A DNA stretch of 64,000 nt from Aplectana chamaeleonis (Eukaryota; Nematoda; Chromadorea; Rhabditida; Cosmocercidae). The position numbers and the translations under genes were made by a program. Shown here one piece after another: positions 1 through 9,775 of the stretch. Each line of letters begins with the position of its first letter. The first letter of the stretch is position 1. The notes under the pieces are model-generated. The model was not told the DNA's origin. It saw only the letters and a list, made by a program, of their open reading frames with translations, and searched no databases. The stretch covers positions 1,211,501 to 1,275,500 of the forward strand of contig JAPDOI010000183.1 of the NCBI GenBank assembly GCA_029168955.1, written 5' to 3'.

Positions 1-655
1 GAATATGGCCACAGCAACTTCTAGGAATTGGAAGTTGAGCTTAGCATAGGACTAAAGAGAGACTCACGTGAAATCTATAAACGAGACGTATTCATGACAG
101 CTAAGTTCAATTTGACGTTAACCTCCCACTAATCTTCGCCAGGAATCACTGCAACATCAATAAAACCTTCAAACATTTCGCCTGTCATTCCTATCAGCTG
201 GCAGCGGAGCTGGTTGGCCGCCAGCCGGCGTTTGCAATTTTTCCTTGCCCACCTAGACAACGAGATAGGCCGTCGTGCTGTGCTGGGTGATAAGTGGGCA
301 CGTACTGGTCGGATCGCAAGCGCTCCACTGCCCTTTCTTGGAGCGCACTTGCTTCAAAAGGTCAGCACCATTGGACGTGCTCGACCCCATGACCGCGGTA
401 TCGACCCAGCTCCTCTTTGCTCCGCACGCTATCCCTCTTTCCTTTGCGGCGGTGAGCGAAGTCACCACCCGTTTCTTGCAGTCAGCCACCTCACAGAAGA
501 ACGCTCACTGCTCCCAGGTGGCCGACTGCAATGGTCATTAACATGAGCGCCGCCTTTGCATTTCTATGCCGGCCCGTCCACATTGATAGCCGGGACGTGA
601 TTGACCCAGTCACCACGCAGTGACAGCCGGTAGCTGCCACCTTCCGGGGGGATTG
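1..655. other. Unassigned sequence 3' of the BEL/Pao ORFs
   Basis: No supported gene. The open frames here are short, overlap on both strands and show no recognisable domain. The stretch should contain the 3' end of the BEL/Pao element read on the minus strand, but I could not match any part of it to the leader at 9.8-10.4 kb, so no LTR pair is called. On the minus strand a purine-rich run lies at about 431-448 and could be a polypurine tract. The TCAATA motif common in the element is absent here on the minus strand. Confidence 0.4.
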
Positions 656-1637
656 CTACTGGCCCTGAGGACACGAGTCTGAGAAATGTTGTCCTTCGGC
701 TTGGCAGAAAGTGCAAACGATTCTCGGGTTTACTCCGAAGGAACTCTCTCCAATCTTCCGTTGAGGGAGGCGGAACAATCCGTCACGAAGGTGGCCGATT
801 TCCTGCTCCAGTTGGAGTATAAGAAGTTGTTCCTTTTCAAGTTCATCGTTCACTGCTGATGACGACGGCGTTGTCTTCTTCTCCTTATTGATCTTACTGA
901 GGTCATTGTACTGATCTGAGATTTCGGCCACCAGCTGAGTCATGTATTCCCCATCGGATATAGCTTGTTTCTCCACGGGCTCTTCGCTTTCGGTTCGATC
1001 CAGTTTTCTCTTCGGGTTTTTTGGCGACTTGCTCGTCATTACTGGCATTTCCCATTTTCGCGAAAATTTCATCGATCTTCTGTTCCATTCTTTTGAGTGT
1101 TTCATGGTACGAATCAGGAAAATTGACGGTGTTCGACTTCTTCTCTTTATATACCATCTTCTCAGCCCTGCTCAGTTCGTATTCGATGTCTTTGATGTCC
1201 TGGTCCAGACGAGTCAATTGTTGATCCACCTCGTTTCCGACGTCTCTCATATTGACATTGTATTCAGAATTGCCTTCTTTCCATATTACTCTCTTGAATG
1301 ATGGAATCTTCTCAGCGTCAACGAGTAAGAGGTACATCGAGTCGAGCATCATGAATCTCTGAGTTAGTGATATAAGTTTCTCCTTAGCGAAGTTCGCAGT
1401 GCGAAGAAATCGGTTATTGAGGAGCACCAGTTCACCACTTCTGATGTCTTTGCGTGTCGTCGTTAGGATATGATGCGTCCATTGAACATTCAACGTCTTG
1501 GCCACTCTCAAGTGTTGGTGGATTTCTCGAATTGTTGTCAGCATATCATTTTCGAGCTCTTTCTCAGAAATGCCATCGCGGTGCAGACCTGCGAGGAAGG
1601 TAAAATCCTTTTGATAGACGCTCTGGGACGACATCAC
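656..1637 (-). pseudogene. Zinc-knuckle ORF downstream of env, frameshifted
   Basis: Two overlapping minus-strand frames (1637-903 and 1105-656) read as one protein broken by a single-base shift at an A run near 1015-1022. The first part (about 205 residues) is charged and helical, with heptad-like stretches suggesting coiled coil, and has no domain I recognise. The second part ends with a CCHC-like knuckle, spacing C-x2-C-x5-H-x4-C, about 15 residues before the C-terminus. It follows env by about 225 bp in the same orientation and contains three TCAATA motifs, which suggests it belongs to the retroelement. A zinc knuckle after env is not standard for BEL/Pao, where the knuckles are in gag. 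It could be a second gag-like or nucleic-acid-binding accessory protein, or the remnant of another element. Function unknown. Confidence 0.55.
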
Positions 1638-1863
1638 CGCGAAGGAGCTGAAACAAACGTTCTGCTCACAGAGTTCTGATATTGAAGGAAAGGTGGTAAT
1701 ATATTGATAGATTGAATAATTATTATGTGTAAAAATATATTGTGTTGAAACATTAATGATTATTGAGCAATTGAATTCGGTAGCACTGGCTATGGACTAA
1801 TTGTTGCTGAACTGAGAACTAAGCCCTATTCTACTATGCTAATTGTCCTAGTCATTCTTGATA
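1638..1863 (-). other. Env to zinc-knuckle ORF spacer
   Basis: AT-rich non-coding gap between the env stop and the start of the downstream ORF. It holds three copies of the sense-strand hexamer TCAATA at about 1684-1765. No other feature was recognised. Confidence 0.4.
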
Positions 1864-4800
1864 TTACTGTTGCTTGGAGTGCCGTCTGGTCGCCGACACG
1901 TACATCAAACCAGTGCATCTGATCATCAGTCGTAGAAGAGCGATGAACAGCTTTGGAACAATGGTGATGGCCCACCAGATGATTCTTATACCACACGTAG
2001 AGAGAAAGATGTATGTGATTCCCAGTAGAACCAATAAACCAATTAGCGCCACCGCTAAGGTTTTGTACCACTGGAAAAACACCGACGCGATGTGGTAGAA
2101 ATCAGGCCACGAAAAAGATGATTGAGTTATGGATTCGCCCTGTAGCCATTGATCAATTATTCCTTGAATGGAAGCCGTGAATCGTAGTACACCGTTGATC
2201 TCAAAGGACGTTGCCATCGCACCACAGGAGACTGCACACCTTATCTGTACTTTTGCCTCCATAAAGCTGAAATGTAGTACTGATGCCACTCCCGTCGTAT
2301 TGCACGCTGTACATACAGCTCTACTTAGTGCTCCCTTGTCGCAGCTGTAGCAGCCAGTGAATTCACCTGCATCGATCTTACATATTGCCTCATCTACGAG
2401 AACTTCAGGAACAAAGTCATCCTGAAGGTTCAAGATTATTTCCGAGGTAACCATTGCATGAATCCGTGCTTGAACTTTCGATTGTTTACTTCGTTGGAAT
2501 GTCAGGGAAGGATAGGTAACAGGTAACTGGTTTCTGATGTTATTGAACCACGGACCGATGGGAACATCTTTGCACCTGCAATTAGCCTTCGTTTCCGCTG
2601 GCGAACATGTACAGTCCTCAAAAACTGTACAATTGAGGTTTCGAGCATTATTGAAAGTCAAACATTGTAAGGCAGGGTTCATCTTGGGATTCCATACAGC
2701 CGTTCTTTTGGAAGTAGCAAGGAATTGAGAATTGAGCAATGGAAGTGGTGGGAGTGTTATTGATGATAGTGTGAAGGTGGAAAACTTCCATTTTACCGGT
2801 ACATTGGGTAAAAACTGAGCTATCCGGGTTGACGGTTGCTTAGTGAGTCGATCGTATTGCGTTATTTCCACTTTTGCCACTTCTGTCCATCGATTACAGT
2901 GAATTACCTCGAACACTTCTTCGTTGATTGGCTCTACATAGATGCGGTAGAACAAGCAACCCGAACTCAAATAGAAACAGTCGCAGCCTGGGCCACCGCA
3001 TGACTCAACACAATTGGTGATTCCTGGGAACTTGTTTCCTACTGCGAGCTCTGGAATCAAACTTGATGCATTGATTGCTCCACATTTTTCTCCAATAGAA
3101 GATCCACTGTGCGGGCAGCGTTTGCTGTCAATGATTTTATAGACAGTATCACGTGTAAAAAAATCGGTAACTTTCTCACATTGTAAATCGAGTGACTTCC
3201 ATCGCAGTCGAACTTCCTGTACTGTAGTGCCATTGATCGTCAGACGAAGACATGCCTCTTTCTTGAATATATTGATCTTGAACACTTCCGACAGCCGCAT
3301 TTGACAGGGCTTGTTTCTCGCACAAATCGTGGAGTGGTGAGAGAAGATGTCCACCATCTGGCATCCCTGGCATAGTGACGATATTGAAATCATTGAAACG
3401 ATTAATGCTAGGATCTCCGCCAGATTCCGTATTCTCGCTGGTCTTGAATTCCGAGATTTCGACACCACTTTCCATCCTCTGCGGATCAGGCATTTGAAAA
3501 TAGCCCATGCGGTATTCGCAAGAAGGCGAACGGGGCGCCCTAGTACGAAAGGCACGTATAAAAATACGTAACACCCCGTGAGGAAGAAGTAAATGATGGT
3601 GATAGTGGCGAATATTGCTCTGATTGGCCAGCATTCAGGATTGAATATATTGACACTGCAAAATATGCATTCTATCGATTGACAAAACAGTGCTGCCGGA
3701 CAGTAGGTCTCGATGGTCTCGACTGATAGTCCTTCGTGCGAAAATTTCCACTGCACATGATGATCATGTAGAATGACTTCTGGTGGAAAAGTGACATTTT
3801 CGAGGGATCTCGGATTATCGATGTGCACACAGTATTGCTCTGCACAAATTTCGTATGCGACCTTTCGAGGAGATGACAGTTGCACTCCCCCTTGAGTACA
3901 TTGAATGGATCTTCTGGAATGTGGCAAAGTCGTGTTCTCGTTGTATACTGCCGTGACAGAGCCGAGAAGAAGAACAATGTTTGCCAGTTGCAAAAGTGTT
4001 GATGAGACGATCGATCCATGTCGTTGTACTGGCGATTGTGCATCACTTTCGTTGGCTTCTTCGTAGTTGATTCTGTTTCTTGGTCGTAGGTTATACCTGT
4101 AAGATTCTTGCTCTGCTTGAACGGGATCCAATTTCGGGATTATGTCTGGCTCATCTGGATCGGAAGTTCTAGCTGAGTCCAGATTAGTGTTCTGCTTTTC
4201 CGATTCGTTGATATTGTCATCTTCTAGCTCTATCGGAATCAGAAGATTTATCGGTCTTCGAATTAGGCGTCTGGATGATAGTCGCACTGTTGCTTCTCGT
4301 ATTGTACCTTTGCTTTTGATAACCATATTTTCAATTATTCCAGTTTTCCAGCAATGGCGTGGGAGCACCGCCTCAGAAATCAGTACTAGTGTCCCTACAC
4401 GAGGAGATTGAGCGCATCCTCTCCTGTTATTGACGTGAAGAGTATGCTTCTCCCGAAGAGAAGTGAGATATTGAGCCTGCCAAACCTTCCAAAATTTCTC
4501 AGTGAGTTTGCATGATGTCTCAAGAGCTGCAATTGCATGGCGCTTCGATTGTATGGCTGGCACCTCGTCTGGCGGAACATAGGTTGGATCCTGTTGTTCT
4601 TCTACTGAAACCATGAGTGGAGATCGAACGTCCAAGTCTTTCTGGATAAAATCGATAGGTCGCAGAATACTGGTACCGTCGATATCGCTTGTGACGTAGG
4701 TATGGGGTCGAGTGTTTAGCATTGATTCGATCTCTATGATTACCGTAGACATTTCTTCCAGCGAGACTACTGATCCACCCAATGTCTTGTGCATCGAGTG

Positions 4801-6387
4801 CTTGACGGATTTTATTAACCTTTCATAAAACCCTCCCTGCCAAGGAGCGTAAGGGGTTATATGTTTCCAATCAATTTCTCGACTGCTTAGTTCTTTAGCT
4901 ATTGATGGATCATTCTGTGCCGCTTGAAAGCTGTCATTGAGTATTGATTTTCCGAGAAGGAAAGTGGGTGCATTGTCGCTTATCATTGACTTTGGAACAC
5001 CTCTTCTTGCGAAGAATCGTCGAAGCATCATAAGAAACGCGGCAGTAGACAAGTCGGTTACAACGTCTAGATGTAATAACCGTGTGACCATACACGTGAT
5101 AATTGAGCCATAGTATTTTCCTATTTGTCCATCGAGGAGCTTTATCGATAGCGGACCAAAATAGTCCAACCCTACATGCTCAAAAGGAGATGATCGAGTG
5201 ACGCGTTTCTCAGGTAGATCCTCCTGCGTCGGATATTGATATGGTAAGTTATTGAACTTTTGGCATTGAACGCATCGTCGAATCATCCGCGATACCTGAG
5301 CACGGAGTTGCGGAATCCAAAATTGTTGCCGGACCAGAGCGACTGCATGGTTTAAACGAGGATGTCCTCTTCTGTGAAAATCCTGAATGACGATTTCTGC
5401 CAATAAGGTTTTCTGCAAGATGAAAATGGGGTTTTTGGCATCTTTCTTCATCTGCGCTCGTCCTAGGCGACCATAGCAACGCAATATTCCCTTCGAATCT
5501 TGGCGGATATTTAGAAACTGCATTGACTTGATGATGTTGTCCGTAACCCTTGTTTTTTGATGATTGCGTACCAGGACTCGTCCAGCTGTCTCCACTTCCT
5601 CACCAGTCAAAAACTTGGCTAAGTTGGTTGACTTCGGCAGTTGGGTTAGTGAAAGAGTCATACGTCCTTTACTATTGATACTCGCTACTGTAGCTCGTAT
5701 GAATCGCAGAGCATACGCCATAACTCTTTTTGCCTGAGTGAAGGTCCGTACACTTCCTTTCTTTATGAGTTCCGAAGTTTCCTCAGTGATTGGCGACTTG
5801 GGTATAGTCCCTACAGAAACAGGATCAGAAAAGGATATATTATTGACCTCTTCGCCCTGATCATCAGTAGGAGCTTCGAATATGCCTTGCGTTGGCCACT
5901 TTAGCATGCTGCGCTGGAGAAATTCCGGACCTGTCCACCAGAAGTGCTCAGTCAGTTCTTCTTTGGTTAATCCTCTCGTGCCGCAGTCAGACGGACTCAT
6001 AGCGGACGCGATGTATCCAAATTTGACGTAGAATTTCTGGTTGCGCAAGTGATCCGTGATTCTCCTGATTTCCACTAGGCGGTTGTAGACAAACGGTCCA
6101 ACTTCTCGTTCTGGCTTATAGCGGAGCCAATGGAGAACGATTTCCGAATCTGAGAAAACATACACACCTTGAATATGGAGGACTGATATAAGTTGTGAAA
6201 CTATAGAATTCGGCAATCTCATCGCTAAAGTCAAAGCGTTTAGCTCGAGCTTGGGTAATGTAGTTTTTCCCTGGAGCGAAGGAAGCTTGGATTTTGCCCT
6301 TAGAAGACTCGATGATGCTGATTCGTAGGGGTACAAGTATGTGCACGCCGTCATACCACTCATACTGGCATCAGCAAATGACCTCAC
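1864..6387 (-). CDS. BEL/Pao RNase H-integrase-envelope polyprotein
   Basis: A continuous 1507-codon frame. RNase H: acidic residues at about D6, E48 and D80. Integrase: HHCC zinc-binding region at about 335-375, then a DDE core with D near 406 (DYFGPL), D near 470 (SDNAP) and E near 522 (FYERLIKS). A basic BEL-type integrase C-terminal domain follows to about 720. From about 785 the frame becomes envelope: a hydrophobic segment near 790, a second near 930, a third near 1000 followed by CQGC, a Cys-rich ectodomain with GGPGCDC near 1132, and a terminal membrane region at 1430-1490. The Cys-rich part resembles the phlebovirus G2 fusion-glycoprotein family known in nematode BEL/Pao envelopes. 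There is no stop between integrase and envelope, so processing or splicing must separate them if it is expressed. The N-terminus is cut off from the RT frame by a frameshift near 6390. Confidence 0.85.
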   Translation of the reverse strand: MRSFADASMSGMTACTYLYPYESASSSLLRAKSKLPSLQGKTTLPKLELNALTLAMRLPNSIVSQLISVLHIQGVYVFSDSEIVLHWLRYKPEREVGPFVYNRLVEIRRITDHLRNQKFYVKFGYIASAMSPSDCGTRGLTKEELTEHFWWTGPEFLQRSMLKWPTQGIFEAPTDDQGEEVNNISFSDPVSVGTIPKSPITEETSELIKKGSVRTFTQAKRVMAYALRFIRATVASINSKGRMTLSLTQLPKSTNLAKFLTGEEVETAGRVLVRNHQKTRVTDNIIKSMQFLNIRQDSKGILRCYGRLGRAQMKKDAKNPIFILQKTLLAEIVIQDFHRRGHPRLNHAVALVRQQFWIPQLRAQVSRMIRRCVQCQKFNNLPYQYPTQEDLPEKRVTRSSPFEHVGLDYFGPLSIKLLDGQIGKYYGSIITCMVTRLLHLDVVTDLSTAAFLMMLRRFFARRGVPKSMISDNAPTFLLGKSILNDSFQAAQNDPSIAKELSSREIDWKHITPYAPWQGGFYERLIKSVKHSMHKTLGGSVVSLEEMSTVIIEIESMLNTRPHTYVTSDIDGTSILRPIDFIQKDLDVRSPLMVSVEEQQDPTYVPPDEVPAIQSKRHAIAALETSCKLTEKFWKVWQAQYLTSLREKHTLHVNNRRGCAQSPRVGTLVLISEAVLPRHCWKTGIIENMVIKSKGTIREATVRLSSRRLIRRPINLLIPIELEDDNINESEKQNTNLDSARTSDPDEPDIIPKLDPVQAEQESYRYNLRPRNRINYEEANESDAQSPVQRHGSIVSSTLLQLANIVLLLGSVTAVYNENTTLPHSRRSIQCTQGGVQLSSPRKVAYEICAEQYCVHIDNPRSLENVTFPPEVILHDHHVQWKFSHEGLSVETIETYCPAALFCQSIECIFCSVNIFNPECWPIRAIFATITIIYFFLTGCYVFLYVPFVLGRPVRLLANTAWAIFKCLIRRGWKVVSKSRNSRPARIRNLAEILALIVSMISISSLCQGCQMVDIFSHHSTICARNKPCQMRLSEVFKINIFKKEACLRLTINGTTVQEVRLRWKSLDLQCEKVTDFFTRDTVYKIIDSKRCPHSGSSIGEKCGAINASSLIPELAVGNKFPGITNCVESCGGPGCDCFYLSSGCLFYRIYVEPINEEVFEVIHCNRWTEVAKVEITQYDRLTKQPSTRIAQFLPNVPVKWKFSTFTLSSITLPPLPLLNSQFLATSKRTAVWNPKMNPALQCLTFNNARNLNCTVFEDCTCSPAETKANCRCKDVPIGPWFNNIRNQLPVTYPSLTFQRSKQSKVQARIHAMVTSEIILNLQDDFVPEVLVDEAICKIDAGEFTGCYSCDKGALSRAVCTACNTTGVASVLHFSFMEAKVQIRCAVSCGAMATSFEINGVLRFTASIQGIIDQWLQGESITQSSFSWPDFYHIASVFFQWYKTLAVALIGLLVLLGITYIFLSTCGIRIIWWAITIVPKLFIALLRLMIRCTGLMYVSATRRHSKQQ

Positions 6388-6529
6388 TTGCTCGGGTTGA
6401 CAGGATTCTTGGAACGTTCTGCTGAAAACCGTTCATGCTACGTTTGTTCTCTTGCCATTCGTCGATCTTGCTGAGGGGTAACGGGTCGTCCCATCCGCAT
6501 TGATCCTTCCACAGGCTTTGTAGGAAAGT

Positions 6530-8488
6530 TTAGGAGCGATGAAGCAGAGGCACTAACCATCCTAAGGGGTCGTAGACTGCCGCTATTGAACTGGTCACTT
6601 TCCGTTTTGTGACGGGGGAATAATCCGGAAGTGAGCAAGATACTCGAAGTTGATCTTCCTGTATATTCCATTGGAGACCTAACACTTTCTGCTCTTTGCC
6701 CTGGGCCCGATCGCATTCCGTTATTGAGTTGACGATATTGACATTGTTTGATGTAAATTCCCTCAAGTTCATGTTCAGATCAGAGAAAATTTGTTTCGCC
6801 TGATGGTAGAAGTCAACACATTCCTTCTCCGAATCTGCAGTGAACACAAGATTGTCGACGTAAAGATTGTCTCTCATCTCCTTAGCTAGAGATTGGTCCT
6901 CATTTACGTCAAGGTGATAGTGTAGTGTACCTGCCAATAAGAATGGTGATGACTTGATTCCAAAAGTTACTCGAGTGAATCGGAGCGTCTGAATATTGTC
7001 TTGGCTTGGAGGTTTCTTGTGGTCGCAAAGCCACAGAAATCGAGTTGCGTCTCTGTCTCTCTCGTGTAGACGTATTTGCAGGAATGCCTTCTCCACATCA
7101 GCTATTAGAGCTATTCTTCCTATTCGAAATCGCAAGAGCAATCCGTATAAAGATGGTAGTATCACTGGACCTCTATGCAACACGTCGTTCAGGGAGGGAC
7201 TCCCTCTGTAGTGCGCCGAGGCATCGAAGACTATTCGAAGCTTGGTCGTTGCCTTATGAGGAGTTATAACAGCTTGATGTGGGATATAGTGAACTTGCGT
7301 TCCTGTTATTGAGCTATTGACATCTACCATTTCTACGATGTCCTTGCTGAGCTGTTCCTTGAAAACGTTATTGTATTCATCAAGAAGATTGTCGTCTTTT
7401 TTCAGCGAAGACCATACATTGACCAAGCGTTTGTAGGCTAGCGTTTTGTTGTCTGGAAGCGGCGGAAAATGATCTCTCCAAGGAAGGCGGACGTAATAGC
7501 CATCTTCCCTGTGCTCGAGTGAGTTATTGAATTCTTGCCACACCTTTTTATCCATAGCAGCTTGTGCTTCTTTCTGTGATCCCATGAATTCTTCAGCACC
7601 TGCCGCATCCATAGCCCTATATTTTTCCCACTGGTCATGTTCCTCTTTTGATACAACAGCATTGACGGATGTGATTGTTGAAACATGAAAGTCCATTGTC
7701 CAACAATCCTCCCATCTATCCGCGTCCTGATCGTTTTCAGTTACGTGAAGAGCCTGAGGGATCGATTTGATTTTACCTGAGGTGATAAAGCCGAGTTTTG
7801 TAGGAAGGAGGGTTAGCCCAGAAGGCAACGGAGTAGGAGGTGAATCCGTTCTTACCATGGACCAAAGCTGGTCGCATCCGAGAAGAATGGATGGCTTGAT
7901 GACTCTTCTGTCGGTATTAATTTGTAGTGGAAGGTTGAGCGCCCGAATATGGGCCATGTCCGTCTCCGGTATGGCCGGTGAGGAGAAAGCTTTGGTAAGC
8001 ACGTCGTGAGTGAATAATTCCAAAGAGTGAGTAATCCCGTCCAAATCCCATACCTCCATCCGAACAAGGTTACTTCTGGTTTCCAGGGCTTCTGTTGTCC
8101 CGAAAGTGTGAAGTCGCATTTTTTGTTCCCTCAGAACTGGAAGCTTGAGAGCCGCAGCGAGGTTGCTGTCCACAAAAGAGAGTTCTGACCCACTATCCAA
8201 CAAAACGTCTATGTTTTGCCAAGTCTGTGATTGCGGATTAAACACAGTGATCGTTCCCGTAGGCAGGAAGGGGCGGTTGCTGAAGTGAGTATTGAGGACC
8301 ACTGGAGGAGACAAGATGGGTGTTTCACTCGAAGTTCCGTTATTCCCTGATTGCTCCGCCTGGACACGATTGACCAGTTGATTTCGCTGCCCCGCTGATG
8401 GAGCTTTTGAATGATTCTTCTGCTGCCTGTTCGCGACTGCTTCCCTCTCCAGTTTGTGCGATGTTGAAGTAGGATGATCACTCTGCTT
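6530..8488 (-). CDS. BEL/Pao aspartic protease-reverse transcriptase segment
   Basis: The first Met is at 8314, but the frame is open from 8488, directly after and in the same frame as the gag TAG. Counting from that Met, the retropepsin motif LDSGSE lies near residue 40, RT catalytic Asp in IADVEKAF near 401 and the RT active-site box YVDN near 486. The second acidic position of this box is Asn, so it departs from the canonical YxDD. The frame ends at a TAA (6530-6532) inside the conserved DPLGWL region. Recognisable connection-domain codons continue in the same frame beyond this stop until about 6390, where the frame is lost. The RT-RNase H junction is therefore broken twice. No function is expected from this copy without readthrough. 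Confidence 0.85.
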   Translation of the reverse strand, partial: KQSDHPTSTSHKLEREAVANRQQKNHSKAPSAGQRNQLVNRVQAEQSGNNGTSSETPILSPPVVLNTHFSNRPFLPTGTITVFNPQSQTWQNIDVLLDSGSELSFVDSNLAAALKLPVLREQKMRLHTFGTTEALETRSNLVRMEVWDLDGITHSLELFTHDVLTKAFSSPAIPETDMAHIRALNLPLQINTDRRVIKPSILLGCDQLWSMVRTDSPPTPLPSGLTLLPTKLGFITSGKIKSIPQALHVTENDQDADRWEDCWTMDFHVSTITSVNAVVSKEEHDQWEKYRAMDAAGAEEFMGSQKEAQAAMDKKVWQEFNNSLEHREDGYYVRLPWRDHFPPLPDNKTLAYKRLVNVWSSLKKDDNLLDEYNNVFKEQLSKDIVEMVDVNSSITGTQVHYIPHQAVITPHKATTKLRIVFDASAHYRGSPSLNDVLHRGPVILPSLYGLLLRFRIGRIALIADVEKAFLQIRLHERDRDATRFLWLCDHKKPPSQDNIQTLRFTRVTFGIKSSPFLLAGTLHYHLDVNEDQSLAKEMRDNLYVDNLVFTADSEKECVDFYHQAKQIFSDLNMNLREFTSNNVNIVNSITECDRAQGKEQKVLGLQWNIQEDQLRVSCSLPDYSPVTKRKVTSSIAAVYDPLGWLVPLLHRS

Positions 8489-9775
8489 CTAACGATAACA
8501 GCAAGAGGTGTGATGTGCACCTTTGCAATTGAAACACGGGCGGTTTTTGCATTCGACCGTCTTGTGTATGCGAGATGCGCAAATCAAGCACAGGTGATTT
8601 TGCCGTAAATACTGCGACCTTTCTTGTGGAGTTGTGTACTTTGTACACGAAAAAGAACGATGATTACCCCTGCAATACATGCAAAAAGGTGTCGATTTAT
8701 CGATAAGATTTGCTGGAAACCGACGATTGGAGTGGTTTGCTGAGGTGAACTGGGGTTTTCCCAAATACAATGCGCACATTTCTTCAGTTGATAGTATCTC
8801 ATCCAGATATTGAAGAACGCCACGCATTGATAATTCGCTTCCAGGGGAAGCTCCTTGTTTTTTGGTGATGACTTTCCTAGACGTAATCGAAAGAAATTTC
8901 GATAAAACTTTCTTGATGATCCAGGCGCTATTGACCTGCTCTCCTTTTTCAGTGAGCTGCGCGATGATCACTTGAAGTCGTTCTAGTAGAGACCGCTGAT
9001 CTTTTATTGAATGGGTTTGCAATGTGCATTCATCAAGTCGTTCGATCAGCTGAGTGATGAGGACCTCTCTGTTGTCGTATTTGTCCTGAAGAAACTTGAT
9101 CGCTTTGACATAGTTGTCCTTGGTGACTTGGAATTTCCCTATTGACGCGCGTGCTTCCCCCTTCAGAGCTGACAGCAAGTAGTTGAATTTGTACATTTCC
9201 GGCAGCTGCTGTGAGTGGATGTTATTATCGAATAACTCCCAAAAATTGCTCCACTCCCAGACATTTCCACTGAATGTAGGCACTGGCAAGCTTGGGAGTT
9301 CAAAAGTTCTTGGACAAAGCTGAACTGTCGGCGGTGAACCGTTGTCGATCGACTGGTGCGGTAGAGAAGTTGAGGATATCGATCCTATTGAATTTGCCTG
9401 AATACATGAGTTCAGGGCGCGAAACCGAGCTTGTAGAAGTATGACGTAATCGAACGCCGTTGAAAGAGATTTTTCTGCTTGACCGTAGTAATTGTCGATT
9501 TCTTCTTTTTCCTTCTCACCGACCTCGACGTACTCGTCGACAGCTGTGGTGAAATCCGAAAGAGTCGTTTCGACTTTAGAATTGGCGGACTCAATAGCAC
9601 TGATACCTTCTTCCAACTGCTGAGCATTTGCTCGAGCCGCTTGTAGAGGAGCATTGAAGTCAACTGGGATGCTTTCCAATTTCTCTTTCTTTAGTTTGGA
9701 AACTATGGAGTCTAGTTTATTGCAGTATAGAGTCAAGAGACGCTTCTGCGTCACTTTCTGAGCAGACATTGACAA
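8489..9775 (-). CDS. BEL/Pao Gag-like protein
   Basis: A 428-aa minus-strand ORF upstream of protease. Residues 1-120 are charged and helical (probable coiled coil). Residues 155-350 match the BEL gag region with the LPVPTFSG motif (DUF1759-type). Three Cys/His clusters form a zinc-binding array in the last about 65 residues (CMYCRGNH, CLICASRIH, CFNCKGAHH). In retroelements such a protein assembles the particle and binds RNA. The stop is a TAG at 8489-8491, and protease continues in the same frame, whereas BEL/Pao elements usually have one gag-pol frame. The TAG is either a single nonsense change or a readthrough site. Confidence 0.85.
   Translation of the reverse strand: MSMSAQKVTQKRLLTLYCNKLDSIVSKLKKEKLESIPVDFNAPLQAARANAQQLEEGISAIESANSKVETTLSDFTTAVDEYVEVGEKEKEEIDNYYGQAEKSLSTAFDYVILLQARFRALNSCIQANSIGSISSTSLPHQSIDNGSPPTVQLCPRTFELPSLPVPTFSGNVWEWSNFWELFDNNIHSQQLPEMYKFNYLLSALKGEARASIGKFQVTKDNYVKAIKFLQDKYDNREVLITQLIERLDECTLQTHSIKDQRSLLERLQVIIAQLTEKGEQVNSAWIIKKVLSKFLSITSRKVITKKQGASPGSELSMRGVLQYLDEILSTEEMCALYLGKPQFTSANHSNRRFPANLIDKSTPFCMYCRGNHRSFSCTKYTTPQERSQYLRQNHLCLICASRIHKTVECKNRPCFNCKGAHHTSCCYR

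Noticed and set aside
431..448. Purine-rich run on the minus strand as a polypurine tract marking the 3' LTR
   Set aside because: The sequence after it has no match in the presumed 5' LTR region, so the LTR could not be confirmed.
214..546. 110-codon plus-strand ORF
   Set aside because: Overlapped by other frames, low-complexity composition, no domain; opposite to the retroelement's coding strand.
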